The translations under genes were made by a program, and so were the position numbers. Shown here in pieces: positions 1 through 9,731 of a stretch of DNA of 64,000 nucleotides. The notes beneath the pieces were generated by a model. That model made no database searches. It was not told the DNA's origin and saw only the letters and a program-made list of their open reading frames with translations. Source of the stretch: an uncultured Bacteroides sp. (GTDB lineage Bacteria; Bacteroidota; Bacteroidia; Bacteroidales; Bacteroidaceae); contig CASENM010000006.1 in NCBI GenBank assembly GCA_949289295.1, positions 1 through 64,000 of the forward strand. Reading direction: 5' to 3'. How positions within the stretch are numbered: the stretch's first letter is position 1; the number at the start of each line of letters is the position of its first letter.

Positions 1-2976
1 AGTTCGGCGGGAACTCTGATGATCTCATTCATCGGATATGAGACACAACTCGTTAAGGTGCAGCCTGTTATGAAGGTGGTGCTTCAGGCCGGCACACACG
101 AGCTGGACGAGGTGATGGTGGTGGCTTTCGGTACTGCGAAGAAGTCACAGTTCACCGGTTCCGCCTCTACTATCAAGGCTGACAAGATTGCGGTCAGACA
201 GACTTCAAACGTAACGAACGCGTTGAGCGGACAGGTGGCCGGCGTGCAGATTACCAGCAGCAACGGTGAGCCGGGCTCGAAAGCTACCGTACGTATCCGT
301 GGTATCGGGTCTATGTCGGCAAGCAACGACCCGTTGTACGTAGTGGACGGCGTGCCGTTTGATGGTGGCATAGAGACAATCAACCCTCAGGATATCGAGT
401 CGATGACCGTTCTGAAGGATGCGGCCTCAAACGCTCTGTATGGTGCGCGTGGCGCGAACGGTGTCATTCTGATCACTACCAAGAAAGGTCAGATGGGATC
501 CAAGACACGTGTGGATGTGGACGCCAAGTGGGGTACCAACCGCCGTGCCGTTCCGAACTACGACGTGATGACCGATCCGAACATGTACTACGAGACTTTC
601 TATCAGGGTGTGAACAACGCGCTGGGTGGTGCTGATGCTGCGACAGTGGGCTCGTATGTGCAAAGTTTCCTGGTATATCCGATTTATAATGTGCCTGAAG
701 GACAGAATCTGTTTACAGAAGAGGGTAAGATCAATCCGAACGCTACGTTGGGTGCGGTATATAACAATGATTATTATCTGAGACCGGATGACTGGTATAA
801 TGAACTGTTCGACAAGGGTAATCTCCGTCAGGAATACAACGTCCGTGTAAGCGGTGCTTCCCACAAGTCAACCTACTATCTGTCTGCGGGTTATCTGGAT
901 GACAGCGGCATTATCCCGAACTCAGGATTCCAGCGCTTCACTTTGCGTACAAACGCTGATTATCAGGTGACTGACCGTATCAAGGTGGGTACAAACCTGT
1001 CGTACAGCAATTCTATCAACAAGACTCCGCGTGAGCAGGAAGGTTCTTCAAGCGGCAACATGTTCTACATCTCGAACATGATCGCGCCGATTTATCCGCT
1101 GTATGTGCGTGACGCGCAGGGTAATATCATGACAGACAGCCATGGATATACCGTTTATGACTTCGGTGCCGGCGAATATCCCGGTCTGGGCCGTCCGTTC
1201 ATGGGTAACTCCAATCCGGCCTCAATGATTGCCCTGGACAAGCAGGAATATAACTACGACGTGTTCAGCGCGCGCGGTTTCGTGAACGTGGACATCTATA
1301 AAGGCCTGAAGGCTACAGCCAACTGGGGTGTGGACCTGGACAATACCCGTTATACAAACCTTTATAACGCTTATTATGGTCAGTACTCCACTACCGGCGG
1401 TATCATTTATGTAGGCGCCACACGTACATTCAGCATCAACCAGCAGTATCTGTTGACATATGCGAATACGTTTGGTGAACACAGCATCGATGTGTTGGCC
1501 GGATTCGAGTCCTATAAATATAAGTACAGCTACCTGCAGGGAAACAAGGAAAACCTGTATAATCCGAACATTACGGAAATCAGCAACGCGATCTCCAATC
1601 CTCAGGTTTCATCTTATACGGACAACTATGCTACACAGGGTATTCTTGCCCGTGCGCAGTATAACTATGCCAGCAAGTATTTCCTGTCGGCTTCTTACCG
1701 CCGCGACGCTTCTTCGCGTTTCGCTCCGGAGAACCGTTGGGGTAACTTCTGGTCGGTAGGCGGCGGATGGTTGCTGAACAAGGAAGACTTCCTGAGCGAA
1801 GCCAAATGGATTGACATGTTGAAATACAAGATCAGCTACGGTGTGCAGGGTAACGACAACCTGAACTGGATTGATGCGGGCGGTTATGCTTCACATAACT
1901 ATAATTATTATTCTGACCATTATACGGTGGCCGACTCAAACGGTGACTTTGCCCTGACCATGACAAGAAAAGGAAACCGCGACATCACGTGGGAAACTTC
2001 GCACAGCTTCAACACCGGTTTCGACTTTGAGTTCTTCAAGGGCCGTCTGGGCGGTACGGTGGAATACTTTCAGCGCAAGACCACAAACATGCTGTACAAC
2101 CGTCCGGTCGCTTCCGCCATCGGTTATTCTTCATTCCCGATGAACGTAGGTTCGATGATGAACCGTGGTTTTGAAATGGATCTTTACGGCGACATTATCC
2201 GCACGAAGAACGTGACTTGGAGCGCGAACTTCAACTTGACTTACTTCAAGAACAAGATTCTTGAACTGGCTCCTGAACTGAATGGAGAAATGATCGACGG
2301 TTCGTACATCTATCGTGAAGGAGAGTCAAGCTACCAGATGTATCTGCGCAAGTATGCCGGTGTAGATCCTGAGACCGGTGAGGCATTGTATTGGACGAAT
2401 GTGACTGACGATAAGGGTAATGTGATCGGTCAGGAAACCACGACCAACGCTCCGAACGCAACCCGTTATGCTACAGGTGATATCCTGCCGAAAGTGTACG
2501 GAGGTTTCGGTACGACTTTGAATGTGTATGGCTTCGATTTGTCAATCGCCCTGTCTTATCAGCTGGGTGGTCGCGTATACGACAACACGTATGCGGCATT
2601 GATGCACGGTGGTTCAAGCTCCAACCGTGGTACAAACTGGCACAAGGATATGCTGAACGCATGGACTCCGGATAACACAAATACCGATGTGCCTCGTGTC
2701 AACTACAACGACCAGTACACCAACTATCTGTCAGACCGTTTCCTGACAAGCTCCGACTATCTGAGCATCAACAACATCACGTTCGGATATACATTGCCCA
2801 AGAAGTTCACGACCAAGTTCGGCATCTCTAATCTGCGCCTGTATATGGCTGCGGACAATGTGGCTGTGTTCTCCGCCCGCAAGGGACTGGATCCGCGACA
2901 GGGTTATGCGACTTCTGAGAACTCCAATTATTCACCGATCCGTTCTATCTCAGGCGGTATCTCATTGTCATTCTAA
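1..2976 (+). CDS. SusC-family TonB-dependent outer-membrane transporter (5' end outside window)
   Basis: The frame is open from base 1. The first residues (SSAGTLMISFIGYETQLVKV) are the end of the carboxypeptidase-D-like regulatory domain, so the true start, signal peptide and most of that domain lie upstream. A TonB-box-like stretch (DEVMVVAFGT) follows, then the plug domain with the typical motifs VRIRGIGS, PLYVVDGVP and DAASNALYGARGANGVILITTKKG, then a long beta-barrel ending in aromatic GISLSF. The family imports glycans or other large nutrients across the outer membrane, powered by TonB-ExbBD, with a SusD lid lipoprotein, which is encoded 19 bp downstream. The substrate cannot be told from this pair alone because no enzyme gene lies next to it in the window. 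Confidence 0.95.
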   Translation, partial: SSAGTLMISFIGYETQLVKVQPVMKVVLQAGTHELDEVMVVAFGTAKKSQFTGSASTIKADKIAVRQTSNVTNALSGQVAGVQITSSNGEPGSKATVRIRGIGSMSASNDPLYVVDGVPFDGGIETINPQDIESMTVLKDAASNALYGARGANGVILITTKKGQMGSKTRVDVDAKWGTNRRAVPNYDVMTDPNMYYETFYQGVNNALGGADAATVGSYVQSFLVYPIYNVPEGQNLFTEEGKINPNATLGAVYNNDYYLRPDDWYNELFDKGNLRQEYNVRVSGASHKSTYYLSAGYLDDSGIIPNSGFQRFTLRTNADYQVTDRIKVGTNLSYSNSINKTPREQEGSSSGNMFYISNMIAPIYPLYVRDAQGNIMTDSHGYTVYDFGAGEYPGLGRPFMGNSNPASMIALDKQEYNYDVFSARGFVNVDIYKGLKATANWGVDLDNTRYTNLYNAYYGQYSTTGGIIYVGATRTFSINQQYLLTYANTFGEHSIDVLAGFESYKYKYSYLQGNKENLYNPNITEISNAISNPQVSSYTDNYATQGILARAQYNYASKYFLSASYRRDASSRFAPENRWGNFWSVGGGWLLNKEDFLSEAKWIDMLKYKISYGVQGNDNLNWIDAGGYASHNYNYYSDHYTVADSNGDFALTMTRKGNRDITWETSHSFNTGFDFEFFKGRLGGTVEYFQRKTTNMLYNRPVASAIGYSSFPMNVGSMMNRGFEMDLYGDIIRTKNVTWSANFNLTYFKNKILELAPELNGEMIDGSYIYREGESSYQMYLRKYAGVDPETGEALYWTNVTDDKGNVIGQETTTNAPNATRYATGDILPKVYGGFGTTLNVYGFDLSIALSYQLGGRVYDNTYAALMHGGSSSNRGTNWHKDMLNAWTPDNTNTDVPRVNYNDQYTNYLSDRFLTSSDYLSINNITFGYTLPKKFTTKFGISNLRLYMAADNVAVFSARKGLDPRQGYATSENSNYSPIRSISGGISLSF

Positions 2977-2995
2977 TTTGTAGAGATTATAATAT

Positions 2996-4609
2996 ATGAA
3001 AAAGCTATACATTACAATGCTCGCGTCGGCTGCCTTGTTGACAGCCTGCGATATGGATCAGCTTCCTGAGGGCGGAATGCTGACCGAGGACCAAAAGAAC
3101 GAAGTCGTGGCGGACAATGCCGAAAAAATTGCCGGTGACTTGAACGCGTTGAAGGACAAACTGATACAGTATGGTATCGTATCTACCAGTGCATCCACAT
3201 ACCATTTCGATTATGGATTCCCGTCAATCTGTCTGATGTATGACCAGGCAGGACAGGATATGGTTTCTGAAAATGACGGTTACAACTGGTTCTCCGGTGC
3301 CCTGACTCTTTCTGACCGTATCCCGACGGATACGGACAATGAGCTGATCTGGAAACTCCACTATCAGCATATCATGACCGCCAACAGCATCCTGACAAAG
3401 ATGTATGCGGACTATACGGAAGAGGAGAGAGTGGACGAAATCGCCAACTATATCGGTCAGGCACTGGCTTCGCGCGCTTTCGACTATCTGCAGCTGATCC
3501 AGACTTACCAGTTCACCTATCAGGGTCACGAGCAGTCACTGGGATTGCCGATCATTACGGAAAAGACTACAGTGGATGAGGCCAACAACAATCCGCGTGC
3601 CACAGTGCAGGCTGTGTACGATCTGATCATGGCCGACCTGAACCAGGCTGTGGAATATCTGGAGGCTTATCCGATTTCCCGTCAGGATGTGGCTCAGATT
3701 ACGGCTGAAGTGGCTCATGGCCTGCGTGCCCGCGCCAATATGCTGTTGGGCAACTATGCCGAGGCTGCGGCCGACGCGGATGCGGCTATGGAGGGTTACG
3801 CACCGTATTCCATGGATGAAGTGTCTGTACCTTCATTCAATGACGCCAGCGCCTCTTCGTGGATCTGGGGATCGGTCATCACAAGCAACAACGATGTGGT
3901 TACGACCGGTATCATCAACTGGCCGTCGCACCTCTGCTCACTGACCGGAAACGGTTATACTACGGGTACCGGAACAAACACAGTCTACAAGCGTCTTAAC
4001 GTCAACCTGTGGAACCGCATTCCCGCTTCAGACGTGCGCAAGACCTGGTGGGTGGATGAAGACCTTCAGTCTGAGGCATTGAATAAGGCATACGGCAGCG
4101 ACGGTCCGATTCTCGGTGAATATCTGGGTTATCTGCCTTATACCAATGTGAAATTCGGTCCGGAAGCAGGTGTGGTGCTGAACACCGAGAACTCTCAGGA
4201 CTGGCCGCTGATGCGTGTGGAAGAGATGCTGCTTATCAAGGCTGAGGCTTTGGCCCGTTCTCAGGGCGTAGCGGCAGGAAAAAGTGTATTGGAAAGCTTC
4301 TTGAAAACTTACCGTGACCCGAACTACACCTGTGCCGCTTCCTCGTTGGAGGACTTCATTGATGAAGTGTGGTTCCAGCGCCGTATAGAACTTTGGGGTG
4401 AAGGTTTCTCCATGTTCGATATTCTTCGCCTGAAGAAGCCGATCGTGCGTAAGGGAGCCAACTTCTCTGCAAACGTGACTTACGAGGACATCGCTCCGGA
4501 ATCAGGAATCATGATTTTCTGTATCCCTGAATGTGAGACATCCGCGAACAAGGGTATTTCTGCAGATCAGATCAATGAAGTGGCCACTCCGCCGGTTCCT
4601 ATGATGTAA
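2996..4609 (+). CDS. SusD/RagB-family nutrient-binding lipoprotein
   Basis: 537 residues. The N-terminus MKKLYITMLASAALLTACD is a lipoprotein signal peptide with lipobox LTAC, so the mature protein should be an outer-membrane lipoprotein. The helical TPR-like core with many SRAFDYLQLIQTYQF-type stretches and the late segment VWFQRRIELWGEGFSMFDILRLKKP are characteristic of SusD/RagB proteins, which cap the SusC barrel and bind the substrate. It is co-directional with the SusC gene with a 19 bp gap and is followed by a strong terminator, so these two close their transcription unit. The glycan or peptide bound is unknown. Confidence 0.93.
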   Translation: MKKLYITMLASAALLTACDMDQLPEGGMLTEDQKNEVVADNAEKIAGDLNALKDKLIQYGIVSTSASTYHFDYGFPSICLMYDQAGQDMVSENDGYNWFSGALTLSDRIPTDTDNELIWKLHYQHIMTANSILTKMYADYTEEERVDEIANYIGQALASRAFDYLQLIQTYQFTYQGHEQSLGLPIITEKTTVDEANNNPRATVQAVYDLIMADLNQAVEYLEAYPISRQDVAQITAEVAHGLRARANMLLGNYAEAAADADAAMEGYAPYSMDEVSVPSFNDASASSWIWGSVITSNNDVVTTGIINWPSHLCSLTGNGYTTGTGTNTVYKRLNVNLWNRIPASDVRKTWWVDEDLQSEALNKAYGSDGPILGEYLGYLPYTNVKFGPEAGVVLNTENSQDWPLMRVEEMLLIKAEALARSQGVAAGKSVLESFLKTYRDPNYTCAASSLEDFIDEVWFQRRIELWGEGFSMFDILRLKKPIVRKGANFSANVTYEDIAPESGIMIFCIPECETSANKGISADQINEVATPPVPMM

Positions 4610-4658
4610 TTTGTTTAAAGAGTTTCTTCCTGTAATGGGGAGAGAACCTTATATGTTG

Positions 4659-4710
4659 CCGCCTCAAGATGCAGTGCCGGATTCCGGCCTCATTTTGAGG
4701 CGGTTTTTTA
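4659..4710 (+). terminator. Rho-independent terminator after susD
   Basis: Inverted repeat CCGCCTCAAGATG (4659-4671) with CATTTTGAGGCGG (4691-4703), 13 bp with one G-T pair; a smaller GCCGG/CCGGC stem sits inside the loop. A run of six T follows at 4704-4709. It separates the susCD unit from hflX. Confidence 0.9.
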
Positions 4711-4769
4711 TGTGACATTGTCCGTTTTCCGAAAAAACGTTTTTTTGCAGGTCGGAGGATTCCCCTTGT

Positions 4770-4801
4770 TTTGTTTTTCAGGAAAAAACTGTTTATATTT
4801 G
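4770..4801 (+). promoter_or_regulatory. Bacteroidetes-type promoter of hflX
   Basis: TTTG at 4770-4773, 20 nt spacer, TATATTTG at 4794-4801. This matches the Bacteroides sigma consensus TTTG / TAnnTTTG. Transcription would start near 4808, about 20 nt before the ATG at 4829. Confidence 0.75.
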
Positions 4802-4828
4802 CGTGGTTTCGAAATACAACTATACAGA

Positions 4829-6085
4829 ATGAAGGAATTTGTCATATCTGATGCGCAGACTGAAAAGGCTGTGCTGGTGGGCCTGATTACCCAGACCCAG
4901 AATGAACGCAAGACTAACGAGTATCTTGACGAACTGGCTTTCCTGGCGGAGACGGCGGGAGCGGAAGTGGTGAAACGCTTCACCCAGAAGGTGGATTCAC
5001 CTAACTCCGTGACCTATGTGGGCAAGGGAAAGCTTCAGGAGATAAAAGAATATCTGGAGATGCAGAACGAAAGTGAGGAAACCGAGATCGGGATGGTGAT
5101 TTTCGATGACGAGCTTTCTGCCAAACAGATACGGAATATCGAAAAGGAACTGAGTGTGAAGATTCTGGACCGTACCTCACTGATTCTTGATATTTTTGCG
5201 ATGCGGGCACAGACCGCCAATGCGAAGACTCAGGTGGAACTGGCACAATATAAATATATGCTGCCTCGTCTGCAACGGTTGTGGACCCACCTGGAACGTC
5301 AGGGAGGTGGATCCGGTGCCGGAGGAGGAAAAGGTTCGGTGGGACTTCGCGGACCGGGTGAGACGCAGCTGGAGATGGACCGTCGTATCATCCTGAACCG
5401 TATGTCGTTGCTGAAACAACGTCTGGCCGAGATTGATACGCAGAAATCAACACAACGCAAGAACCGTGGCCGTCTGATCCGTGTGGCGCTTGTGGGGTAT
5501 ACCAATGTGGGAAAATCCACGTTGATGAATCTGCTGGCCAAGAGCGACGTGTTTGCGGAAAACAAGCTTTTCGCCACTCTTGATACGACCGTACGTAAGG
5601 TGATTATCGAGAACCTGCCTTTCCTGTTGTCGGATACGGTCGGATTTATCCGGAAACTGCCTACCGATCTGGTCGATTCGTTCAAGTCGACATTGGACGA
5701 GGTGCGTGAGGCGGACCTGTTGGTGCATGTGGTGGACATTTCCCATCCGGACTTTGAGGAACAGATTCAGGTGGTCGACAAGACCGTTGCGGATATAGGG
5801 GCAGGCGGAAAGCCGACCATGATTGTATTCAATAAGATCGACGCGTATACTTATGTGGAAAAGGCGGAAGACGATCTGACCCCCAGGACGAAGGAAAACA
5901 TTACGCTTGAAGAGCTGATGCGCACGTGGATGGCGAAGCTCAATGACAACTGCATTTTCATTTCCGCACGCGAAAAGACCAATCTGGAGGAGTTCCGCTC
6001 CTTATTATATCAAAAGGTAAGGCAACTGCATGTGCAGAAGTATCCTTATAATGATTTTCTGTATCAGACTTATGACGAAGAATAA
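4829..6085 (+). CDS. hflX: GTPase HflX
   Basis: 418 residues from the ATG at 4829. The frame is open further upstream, but that part lies over the promoter and lacks family similarity. The order is an N-terminal HflX domain with a long helical region, the glycine-rich linker (GGGSGAGGGKGSVGLRGPGE), then the GTPase domain with G1 VALVGYTNVGKSTL, G3 DTVGFIRKLP and G4 NKID. HflX is a ribosome-associated GTPase that splits stalled or stress-inactivated 70S ribosomes. It has its own promoter and is followed after 4 bp by the DUF4954 gene, so the two are probably co-transcribed. Confidence 0.95.
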   Translation: MKEFVISDAQTEKAVLVGLITQTQNERKTNEYLDELAFLAETAGAEVVKRFTQKVDSPNSVTYVGKGKLQEIKEYLEMQNESEETEIGMVIFDDELSAKQIRNIEKELSVKILDRTSLILDIFAMRAQTANAKTQVELAQYKYMLPRLQRLWTHLERQGGGSGAGGGKGSVGLRGPGETQLEMDRRIILNRMSLLKQRLAEIDTQKSTQRKNRGRLIRVALVGYTNVGKSTLMNLLAKSDVFAENKLFATLDTTVRKVIIENLPFLLSDTVGFIRKLPTDLVDSFKSTLDEVREADLLVHVVDISHPDFEEQIQVVDKTVADIGAGGKPTMIVFNKIDAYTYVEKAEDDLTPRTKENITLEELMRTWMAKLNDNCIFISAREKTNLEEFRSLLYQKVRQLHVQKYPYNDFLYQTYDEE

Positions 6086-6089
6086 AGCT

Positions 6090-8078
6090 ATGAGACAATA
6101 TCGTTCACTTACGGCTGAAGAGATATTCCGGTTGGAATCGCAGCATTGCATCGCATCCGACTGGAATGATGTGAAGGTGACAGACGGTTTCCGTACCGAT
6201 TATATTCATCATATCCGTTTTTCGGGGCCGGTCTGGCTGGGACGTTTTGATGAAGAGTTCAAGCTGGCAGGAGGAATCACGAAACATTCGGGGTTGTATT
6301 ATGCTACATTATATAATATAGTGGTAGGGGACAACTGTTATATTGAGAATGTAAAGAACTATCTTGCGAATTATGAAATCGGTGACCATACTTTCATCGA
6401 GAATGTCGACATCATTCTGGTGGACGGGCGGAGCCGCTTCGGAAACGGAGTGGAGGTGTCTGTGTTGAACGAGACCGGTGGTCGTGAGGTTTATATTCAC
6501 GACCGTCTGTCGGCGCATCAGGCATATATCATGGCGTTATACCGTCATCGTCCGGCATTGATTGAGAGGATGAAGCGGATTGTGGAGGATTACGCGGAGG
6601 AAAACGCTTCGGAGATGGGGTCCATCGGAAGTCACGTGACGATTGTCAATTCGGGATATATAAAGAATGTGCGGATCGGCGATTATTGTCAGATAGAAGG
6701 AGCGGGCCGGTTGAAGAACGGAAGCGTGAACAGCAATCGGCATGCGCCGGTGCATATCGGTTATGGAGTGATCTGTGACGATTTCATTATCTCCAGCGGC
6801 TCGCATGTGGAGGACGGCACCATGCTGACACGTTGTTTTGTGGGGCAGGCATGTCATTTGGGGCATACCTATTCAGCTTCCGATTCGTTGTTCTTCAGCA
6901 ACTGTCAGGAAGAGAACGGTGAGGCTTGTGCCATCTTTGCGGGCCCGTTTACGGTGACACACCACAAGTCCACTTTGCTGATTGCCGGAATGTTCTCGTT
7001 CATGAACGCCGGGTCCGGTTCAAACCAGAGCAACCACATGTATAAGTTGGGGCCTATCCATCAGGGGGCTTTGGAGCGTGGAGCCAAGACCACTTCCGAC
7101 TCTTATATCCTGTGGCCTGCCCGTATCGGAGCTTTTTCATTGGTGATGGGGCGTCATGTGGCTCATCCTGACACGTCCAATCTTCCTTTTTCCTATCTGA
7201 TAGAGGACAAGAATACGACATATCTTGTGCCTGGAGTGAATCTGAGGAGTGTCGGCACCATCCGCGATGCGCAGAAATGGCCGAAGCGTGACTTGCGCAA
7301 GGATCCCCACCGTCTGGACCAGATCAATTACAACCTGCTCAGTCCGTATACGATTCAGAAAATGATGAAGGGGCGGAATATCCTGAAGGAACTGGCAAGA
7401 GTCTCCGGCGAGACGTCTGAAATCTATTCTTATCAGAGTGCCAAAATCAAGAATTCATCCCTGAACAACGGTATCCGTTTCTATGAGACGGCCATTCATA
7501 AGTTCTTGGGGAATTCCATCATCAAGCGCCTGGAGGTGACAGAGTTCAAGACGGATGAGGAAATCCGCCGCCGTCTGCTGCCCGATACAGCTGTCGGAAC
7601 GGGCGAATGGGTGGATATCTCAGGACTGATTGCTCCGAAAAGTGAGATCGAACGTCTGATGGATGAAATCGAGAAGGGAACACTGACTACGGTCGACGAG
7701 ATTCATTCACGGTTTGCCGAGATGCACGCCAATTATTACACGTATGAATGGACGTGGGCCTACGGGAAGATTCTGGAATATTATCATCTGAATCCGGAAA
7801 CGATTACAGCGAAAGATGTCGTGTCAATCGTGAAACAATGGCAGAAGGCTGTGGTCGGGCTTGATAAATTGGTTTATGAAGATGCCAAAAAAGAGTTTTC
7901 ACTGACTTCCATGACAGGTTTCGGAGCCGATGGCAGCAAAGAGGAGCAGGTGCGTGATTTTGAAGAGGTACGTGGCGTATTTGAAAGCAATCCTTTTGTG
8001 ACGGCAGTACTTGAACATATTAAAATAAAGACGGAGCTTGGGAATGAACTGATAGATCGTCTGAAAAATTTGCTTTAA
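6090..8078 (+). CDS. DUF4954 family protein
   Basis: 662 residues from ATG 6090 (MRQYRSLTAEEIFRLESQHC), 4 bp after hflX. An alternative start at 6072 would overlap hflX. The central part has many short repeated strands (YIENVKNYLANYEIGDHTFIEN, YIKNVRIGDYCQIEGAGRLKNGS) in the style of a left-handed beta-helix, as in hexapeptide acyl- or nucleotidyl-transferases, followed by a helical C-terminal third. This is the DUF4954 family found across Bacteroidetes; its biochemical function is not established as far as I know. No signal peptide is visible, so it should be cytoplasmic. Confidence 0.85.
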   Translation: MRQYRSLTAEEIFRLESQHCIASDWNDVKVTDGFRTDYIHHIRFSGPVWLGRFDEEFKLAGGITKHSGLYYATLYNIVVGDNCYIENVKNYLANYEIGDHTFIENVDIILVDGRSRFGNGVEVSVLNETGGREVYIHDRLSAHQAYIMALYRHRPALIERMKRIVEDYAEENASEMGSIGSHVTIVNSGYIKNVRIGDYCQIEGAGRLKNGSVNSNRHAPVHIGYGVICDDFIISSGSHVEDGTMLTRCFVGQACHLGHTYSASDSLFFSNCQEENGEACAIFAGPFTVTHHKSTLLIAGMFSFMNAGSGSNQSNHMYKLGPIHQGALERGAKTTSDSYILWPARIGAFSLVMGRHVAHPDTSNLPFSYLIEDKNTTYLVPGVNLRSVGTIRDAQKWPKRDLRKDPHRLDQINYNLLSPYTIQKMMKGRNILKELARVSGETSEIYSYQSAKIKNSSLNNGIRFYETAIHKFLGNSIIKRLEVTEFKTDEEIRRRLLPDTAVGTGEWVDISGLIAPKSEIERLMDEIEKGTLTTVDEIHSRFAEMHANYYTYEWTWAYGKILEYYHLNPETITAKDVVSIVKQWQKAVVGLDKLVYEDAKKEFSLTSMTGFGADGSKEEQVRDFEEVRGVFESNPFVTAVLEHIKIKTELGNELIDRLKNLL

Positions 8079-8091
8079 TAAAATAAGGTAT

Positions 8092-9633
8092 ATGATAAAA
8101 TATATATATGGCATTTGTTTGTTTTGCTTGTTGTCATCGACATTGCAAGCTCAAACCAGCCGGAAAAAAGTGGTAGAATATCCAGGATTCGTGACAGCCA
8201 GCACAGGCGAAATTGAAATAAAGAAAATAATACTGACCGACGAACAGACGCAAGTGGATGCGGTGATGTATGGGAGTCCCGGGACTCCGGCGGTGATATC
8301 ATCGAAGACTTATCTTAAGACGGAAAAAGGTACGGCCATTTTGCGTGAGGCCGCTTCAGTGTCAATCGATGGAACTACACCGCCAGAACTGATTCCTGAA
8401 TGTGGTTATCTGAATGTGATACTTTCTTTCTCTCCGGTCCCTTCCGGAGTGCATGAGCTTGATTTCGTGGAACCGGAGGCCGGATGGATGATATGGGATG
8501 TGCAGTTAAGCCGTGAAGAGCCGTATGTGTATGTGCCGGCATTTCTGACTGCAGATAAGCCGAAACGGACCGGTGAACTTCCTGAGCCGGTTTTCGGGAC
8601 TGGCAGGGCGATTGTTAACGGATATATGTTGGGATATGAACCGGATATGGAATTGTCCGTTGAAATAGAATACAACGACGGGATTTTCCCTTCTTTGTGG
8701 AAAGAGAAGGTGAATGTTCGTCAGGATGGGTCATTCCATTTTGAAGCTGATTTGATTCAGCCTACGTTGGCGGTAATGAGAGTCAATGGGGCGGAGCAGA
8801 GAATGTTGTTGGTACCCGATGACGAATTTACGATGTATGTCAGTTTGCCGCGTCTGTGCATGTCGGCTTCGCACTTGTTGAAAGAGGTTTACGCAAAAAC
8901 ACAAAAAATCTGGTTTGACGGTGCTGCGGAGTTGGTCAATACGGAATTGGCGAGAGGCGTTTCACGCGCTTTGAAGTCTTATCAGGCAGTAGAATCAAAG
9001 CTTATGCACAATGATATGATGGCTGGCAAGATACAGTCTGATATAAAATTGGCGGGACCTATATGCGAAAGGCTTTTGGCATCAGGACAATTGCTTCCCA
9101 GTGACAAGAAGAAGCTGGAGGAACTGGAGATTGAAGAAATACGGAATTATATATTGCGGAAAGGCAATGTCCTGCATACGAGGGCGGAACAGCGTGCTTC
9201 AATGGAGGAAGCTGTGGTGGCATTGCTCGACGGCAAGGTTTCCGGTTCTGATATTTTGCCTTCAATCATCTCTTCTTATAAGGGACATGCTGTTCTGATA
9301 GACTTCTGGGCCACATGGTGCGGTCCTTGCAAGAAAAGCATGAAGGCAATGATGCCTTTGAAAAAGAAACTTGCAGATAAGGAAGTGGTATATGTATATC
9401 TTACCGGCCAGTCTTCTCCCGAGAACAGGTGGAAAACGGATTTGGCAGATATGACCGGAGTGCATTATCGGCTTACAGATGAACAATGGAAATATTTATG
9501 CTCAACGTATGGAATTACGGGCGTTCCGGCTTATCTGGTTATCAGTCATGACGGAAAACTGCAACGGCGCTATGTAGGTTTTCCGGGTGCGGATGAACTG
9601 GAAAAAGAATTGCTTCGTGCCATAGGGGAATGA
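8092..9633 (+). CDS. Secreted TlpA/ResA-like thioredoxin-domain protein
   Basis: 513 residues. The N-terminal signal peptide (IYGICLFCLLSSTLQAQ) indicates export. The C-terminal domain from about residue 390 is thioredoxin-like with FWATWCGPCKK (active-site cysteines 410 and 413) and the cis-proline loop TGVPAYLV. The first 370 residues are a beta-rich and then helical region resembling the DUF4369-type N-termini of Bacteroidetes thiol-disulfide proteins, without a recognisable catalytic motif. The likely role is a periplasmic disulfide reductase or isomerase with an unknown client. It follows the DUF4954 gene after 13 bp and may be transcribed with it. Confidence 0.85.
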   Translation: MIKYIYGICLFCLLSSTLQAQTSRKKVVEYPGFVTASTGEIEIKKIILTDEQTQVDAVMYGSPGTPAVISSKTYLKTEKGTAILREAASVSIDGTTPPELIPECGYLNVILSFSPVPSGVHELDFVEPEAGWMIWDVQLSREEPYVYVPAFLTADKPKRTGELPEPVFGTGRAIVNGYMLGYEPDMELSVEIEYNDGIFPSLWKEKVNVRQDGSFHFEADLIQPTLAVMRVNGAEQRMLLVPDDEFTMYVSLPRLCMSASHLLKEVYAKTQKIWFDGAAELVNTELARGVSRALKSYQAVESKLMHNDMMAGKIQSDIKLAGPICERLLASGQLLPSDKKKLEELEIEEIRNYILRKGNVLHTRAEQRASMEEAVVALLDGKVSGSDILPSIISSYKGHAVLIDFWATWCGPCKKSMKAMMPLKKKLADKEVVYVYLTGQSSPENRWKTDLADMTGVHYRLTDEQWKYLCSTYGITGVPAYLVISHDGKLQRRYVGFPGADELEKELLRAIGE

Positions 9634-9690
9634 CGGGCTGAAAAAATTATCTTTTTATCTTGATTAAGAAAAAAAAACAATAATACTTTG

Positions 9691-9698
9691 TAACTTTG
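9691..9698 (+). promoter_or_regulatory. Probable -7 element for the fumarase gene
   Basis: TAACTTTG fits TAnnTTTG and lies 33 nt before the fumarase ATG. No clear TTTG is present at the expected upstream distance, so the call rests on the -7 box alone. Confidence 0.45.
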
Positions 9699-9731
9699 TC
9701 AAATGATAACTAACAATTAATTTCATTTATT

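Noticed and set aside
427-864. Antisense open frame within the SusC gene, and similar long frames opposite other genes
   Set aside because: They lie opposite strongly conserved coding regions and have no recognisable domain or start context of their own.
9640-9680. AT-rich partial inverted repeat (TCTT/AAGA with T and A runs) as a terminator after the thioredoxin-like gene
   Set aside because: The stem is short and contains only A-T rich pairs with a mismatch, so it is too weak to call.
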